A stretch of DNA of 7,299 nucleotides, taken from assembly GCA_029288115.1 (NCBI GenBank), contig JARFPV010000672.1, positions 1-7,299 of the forward strand, read 5' to 3'. Shown here piece by piece: positions 5,048-7,299 of this stretch (its first letter is position 1; every line of letters begins with the position of its first letter). Both the position numbers and the translations under genes were made by a program. This DNA is from Akkermansiaceae bacterium (lineage in GTDB: Bacteria > Verrucomicrobiota > Verrucomicrobiia > Verrucomicrobiales > Akkermansiaceae). The notes below the pieces were generated by a model. It did not search any database and was not told the origin of the DNA. It saw only the letters and a list, made by a program, of their open reading frames with translations.

Positions 5048-7299
5048 GTGACACGACTCATTAAACGAACAAGCCTCGGGGCGTCTTTACTTCTCATAGC
5101 GACTCCCGCTGTCTTGGCCGGACCGATTGTTTCTGGCCTCGAATCCAGTAAGATGAGCCACAAGCTCAAGGGGATGGTCATTGCCGAGGAACTGAACTGC
5201 ACTGCCTGCCACCAGAGTGATGCTGAATTTGCTTCCAAGTCAAAGCAGGCACCCCGTCTCGCGGATGTCGGCTCACGTGTGCATCCAAGCTATCTGGAGG
5301 CATTTATCCGTGATCCGCATCGGGTCAAGCCCGGCACCACAATGCCGGATGTCTTGGCTGGCATGGATGAGAACGAAAAGGCGGAGGTTGCCAAGTCGAT
5401 CACCCATTTCCTCAAGTCGCTGAAGAAAAACAATTTCAAACCGGAATTGCCGGATGTCGTTGCTGCGACTGAGGGGGAAAAGCTATTCCACATGCGCGGT
5501 TGTGTTGCCTGTCACTCGCCACGTGATGCCGATGGTAAAGAGCTTCTGAGTGCGACTTCGGCTCCGTTGGGAGCCCTGCATCAAAAATACAGCGGCAAGA
5601 GTCTGGTTGCTTTCCTGCGCAATCCCCACGCCGTTCGCCCTTCAGGGAGGATGCCTAAATTTAATTTGCCGCAGAAGGAAATCGAGAACATCGCAAGTTA
5701 CCTGCTGCAAGAAACTCAAATACCGGGACACCTTCAATACACCCTCTATCAGGGCAGCATTTGGGAGGGAATCAAGACCGATGGAGTGAAGGCCATCCGT
5801 GCCGGACATGTGGATAATTTTGACCTGAAAAATCTGGGGGAAATTAAGCGCCAATATGCAATCGAATACGAAGGTTGGCTGAAAATCCCCGCTGCAGGAA
5901 ACTACACATTCCACCTCACCATGAATGGTGGATCACTCAGCGTTGACGGTGAAGAACTCTTTAATCTGGCACCCAGCCAGTTGAGATCTCCGACCCAATT
6001 CAAGGAAACACGTCAATTGAAGGCTGGTTGGGTCAAGCTCGAGGTCAGCTATTACCATACGGGAGACAACAAAAAATTTGCATTCGAACTGGAAGGTCCT
6101 GGACTGAAACGCGCGCCAGTCCCGTCGTCGATGCTTTCAGTTTCCAAAGAACCGATTCCACAGTTTGAACCGCTCGTCGTCGACGCTGCTCTGGCTAAGC
6201 GGGGACGTGAGCACTTTGCCTCTCTCGGATGTGCTAACTGCCACACGGACCTCAAAGTGAAACCGAATTACAGTCTCGCATTTTCAAAGCTGGGTGCGGG
6301 GAAAGGATGTCTTAGCAAGTCGCCGGGTAAGCATCCTGATTATGGATTGAGTTCGACCCAGCGTGAGCAGCTTGAGGAATTCTTACCTGCTGCGGAGAAA
6401 CTGACACTCACGAATCAAGAGCATATCAGCAAAACACTCACTACATTCAACTGCACCGCATGCCACGACCGGAAGGACCTAGGTGGTGTTGACGCGAAGC
6501 GTAACCCCCACTTCACTGGCACACACCCCGAACTCGGTGAGCAGGGACGCATACCACCTACACTAACCAGCGTGGGAGCCAAACTAACACCCGAATGGAT
6601 GAAGGCGGTGATGCTCGATGGAAAAACCCAGCGCGACTACATCAACACCCGCATGCCTCAGTATGGGCAGGAAAATATTGGCCATCTGGTTGAATTGTTT
6701 GGCAAGGTCGACAAACTTGAAAATGCCGTCTTTCCCAAGATTGAGAATATCCGTGAGTCGAAAAGAGCGGGGTACAATATGATTGGCTCCAAAGGATTCA
6801 GCTGCGTCGCCTGCCATGACTTCAATGGGAAAAACCCACTCGGGGCAGGTGCTCTGGACCTCATTCACGTCACTGACCGCCTGCAAAAGAACTGGTTCCA
6901 CCTGTTTATGAGAAACCCCTCACGTTTCCATACCACCGGCATCATGCCGAGCTTCTGGCCAGGAGGTAAATCGATACGCCCGGATGTGCTCAATGGAAAT
7001 GCCGATCAGCAAATCGAGGCACTTTGGAAATATCTCGAAGACGGACCTCGGGCAAAGAAACCAGAGGGACTGTCACGTCAGTCGGATCAGTTGCGTGTGT
7101 TCGATGAAGCAGAAATTGTCCGGGGCCGAGGTACATCCGCAGGTTTCAGGGCGATTGCCGTGGGTTATCCTGAACGGCTCAATCTCGCGTTCGACTCTGA
7201 GGAAATGGCATTGCGCATTCTCTGGAAGGGGAACTTTGCCAATGTCGATCATGGAAGGTTTCGAGTCAGTGGCAGCGACCAGATTACCTTCCCCAAGGG
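5048..7299 (+). CDS. Secreted five-haem cytochrome c with PA14 domain, 3'-truncated
   Basis: The frame is open from 5033 (after TAA 5030-5032) to the right edge, giving 750 codons from GTG 5048 with no stop. GTG is the only plausible start: it yields MTRLIKRTSLGASLLLIATPAVLA, a signal peptide cut near residue 24, whereas the first ATG (5153) falls after it. Five covalent haem sites CxxCH lie at residues 51-55, 152-156, 395-399, 469-473 and 586-590. Four are followed by a distal Met: M99, M202, M536 and M633, mostly in a F-[ILM]-R-[DN]-P...MP pattern typical of class I cytochrome c. The third has none. Residues ~229-352 are a PA14 domain (GWLKIPAAGNYTF from 276, VDG with D300). Residues 697-716 (GFRAIAVGYP, LAFD) begin a module I have seen in PVC-group cytochromes that continues beyond the window. 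It would carry electrons in the periplasm, PA14 perhaps binding carbohydrate. It starts 46 bases after the peptidase gene. The redox partner is unknown. Confidence 0.92.
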   Translation, partial: MTRLIKRTSLGASLLLIATPAVLAGPIVSGLESSKMSHKLKGMVIAEELNCTACHQSDAEFASKSKQAPRLADVGSRVHPSYLEAFIRDPHRVKPGTTMPDVLAGMDENEKAEVAKSITHFLKSLKKNNFKPELPDVVAATEGEKLFHMRGCVACHSPRDADGKELLSATSAPLGALHQKYSGKSLVAFLRNPHAVRPSGRMPKFNLPQKEIENIASYLLQETQIPGHLQYTLYQGSIWEGIKTDGVKAIRAGHVDNFDLKNLGEIKRQYAIEYEGWLKIPAAGNYTFHLTMNGGSLSVDGEELFNLAPSQLRSPTQFKETRQLKAGWVKLEVSYYHTGDNKKFAFELEGPGLKRAPVPSSMLSVSKEPIPQFEPLVVDAALAKRGREHFASLGCANCHTDLKVKPNYSLAFSKLGAGKGCLSKSPGKHPDYGLSSTQREQLEEFLPAAEKLTLTNQEHISKTLTTFNCTACHDRKDLGGVDAKRNPHFTGTHPELGEQGRIPPTLTSVGAKLTPEWMKAVMLDGKTQRDYINTRMPQYGQENIGHLVELFGKVDKLENAVFPKIENIRESKRAGYNMIGSKGFSCVACHDFNGKNPLGAGALDLIHVTDRLQKNWFHLFMRNPSRFHTTGIMPSFWPGGKSIRPDVLNGNADQQIEALWKYLEDGPRAKKPEGLSRQSDQLRVFDEAEIVRGRGTSAGFRAIAVGYPERLNLAFDSEEMALRILWKGNFANVDHGRFRVSGSDQITFPK
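5735..6103 (+). other. PA14 domain inserted between the haem domains of the cytochrome
   Basis: Residues ~230-352 of the cytochrome read as a PA14 beta-barrel: an opening YTLYQGSIWEG segment, the central GWLKIPAAGNYTF strand pair, GGSLSVDGEELF with the conserved Asp-Gly, and a closing EVSYYHTGDNKKFAFEL. PA14 is found in glycosidases, adhesins and toxins and often binds sugars. It splits the protein into two haems before and three haems after. Domain limits are approximate. Confidence 0.85.

Noticed and set aside
5217..5789. Short forward open frames in another frame within the cytochrome gene (5217-5423 and 5550-5789)
   Set aside because: The overlapping frame from 5048 contains two CxxCH sites and runs without stops; the short products look like out-of-frame Arg/Ser-rich translation.

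Overview
The window reads as one end of a metagenomic or single-cell contig from a Gram-negative bacterium, most plausibly of the Planctomycetes-Verrucomicrobia group (Verrucomicrobiota favoured). The reasons are a multi-haem cytochrome c with an embedded PA14 domain, a large secreted sugar-active enzyme with discoidin-like accessory modules, moderate GC content, and start codons without Shine-Dalgarno sequences. The lineage is inferred from gene style only; there is no rRNA or other marker here.

Layout: positions 1-52 are not genomic in origin, or at least 20-52 are not. They contain the Illumina Nextera read-1 transposase adapter, so native sequence starts near 53. Everything after that is on the + strand and tightly packed: the 3' end of an unrecognised gene (about 53-357); a secreted TIM-barrel glycoside hydrolase of the alpha-galactosidase (clan GH-D) type (365-2773); a cytoplasmic C1B cysteine aminopeptidase of the PepC/bleomycin hydrolase family (2797-4212); a small secreted zinc metallopeptidase with an anthrax-lethal-factor/Pro-Pro-endopeptidase type active site (4231-5001); and a large secreted five-haem cytochrome c with a PA14 domain that starts at a GTG (5048) and runs off the right edge still open. 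Gaps between genes are 7, 23, 18 and 46 bases, which suggests co-transcription. No gene-free stretch exceeds 52 bases, and no RNA genes, mobile elements, CRISPR arrays or convincing terminators were seen.

How the genes might work together: three of the four well-defined products carry signal peptides and act outside the cytoplasm (glycan cleavage, proteolysis, electron transfer), while PepC would finish peptide breakdown inside. This fits a degrader of complex polysaccharide or glycoprotein material, but the link is inferred from position alone. I see no clear new defence or mobile system. The most notable items are the lethal-factor-like peptidase, the unusual cytochrome with one atypical haem-binding segment, the altered C-terminal tail of PepC, and the adapter contamination.
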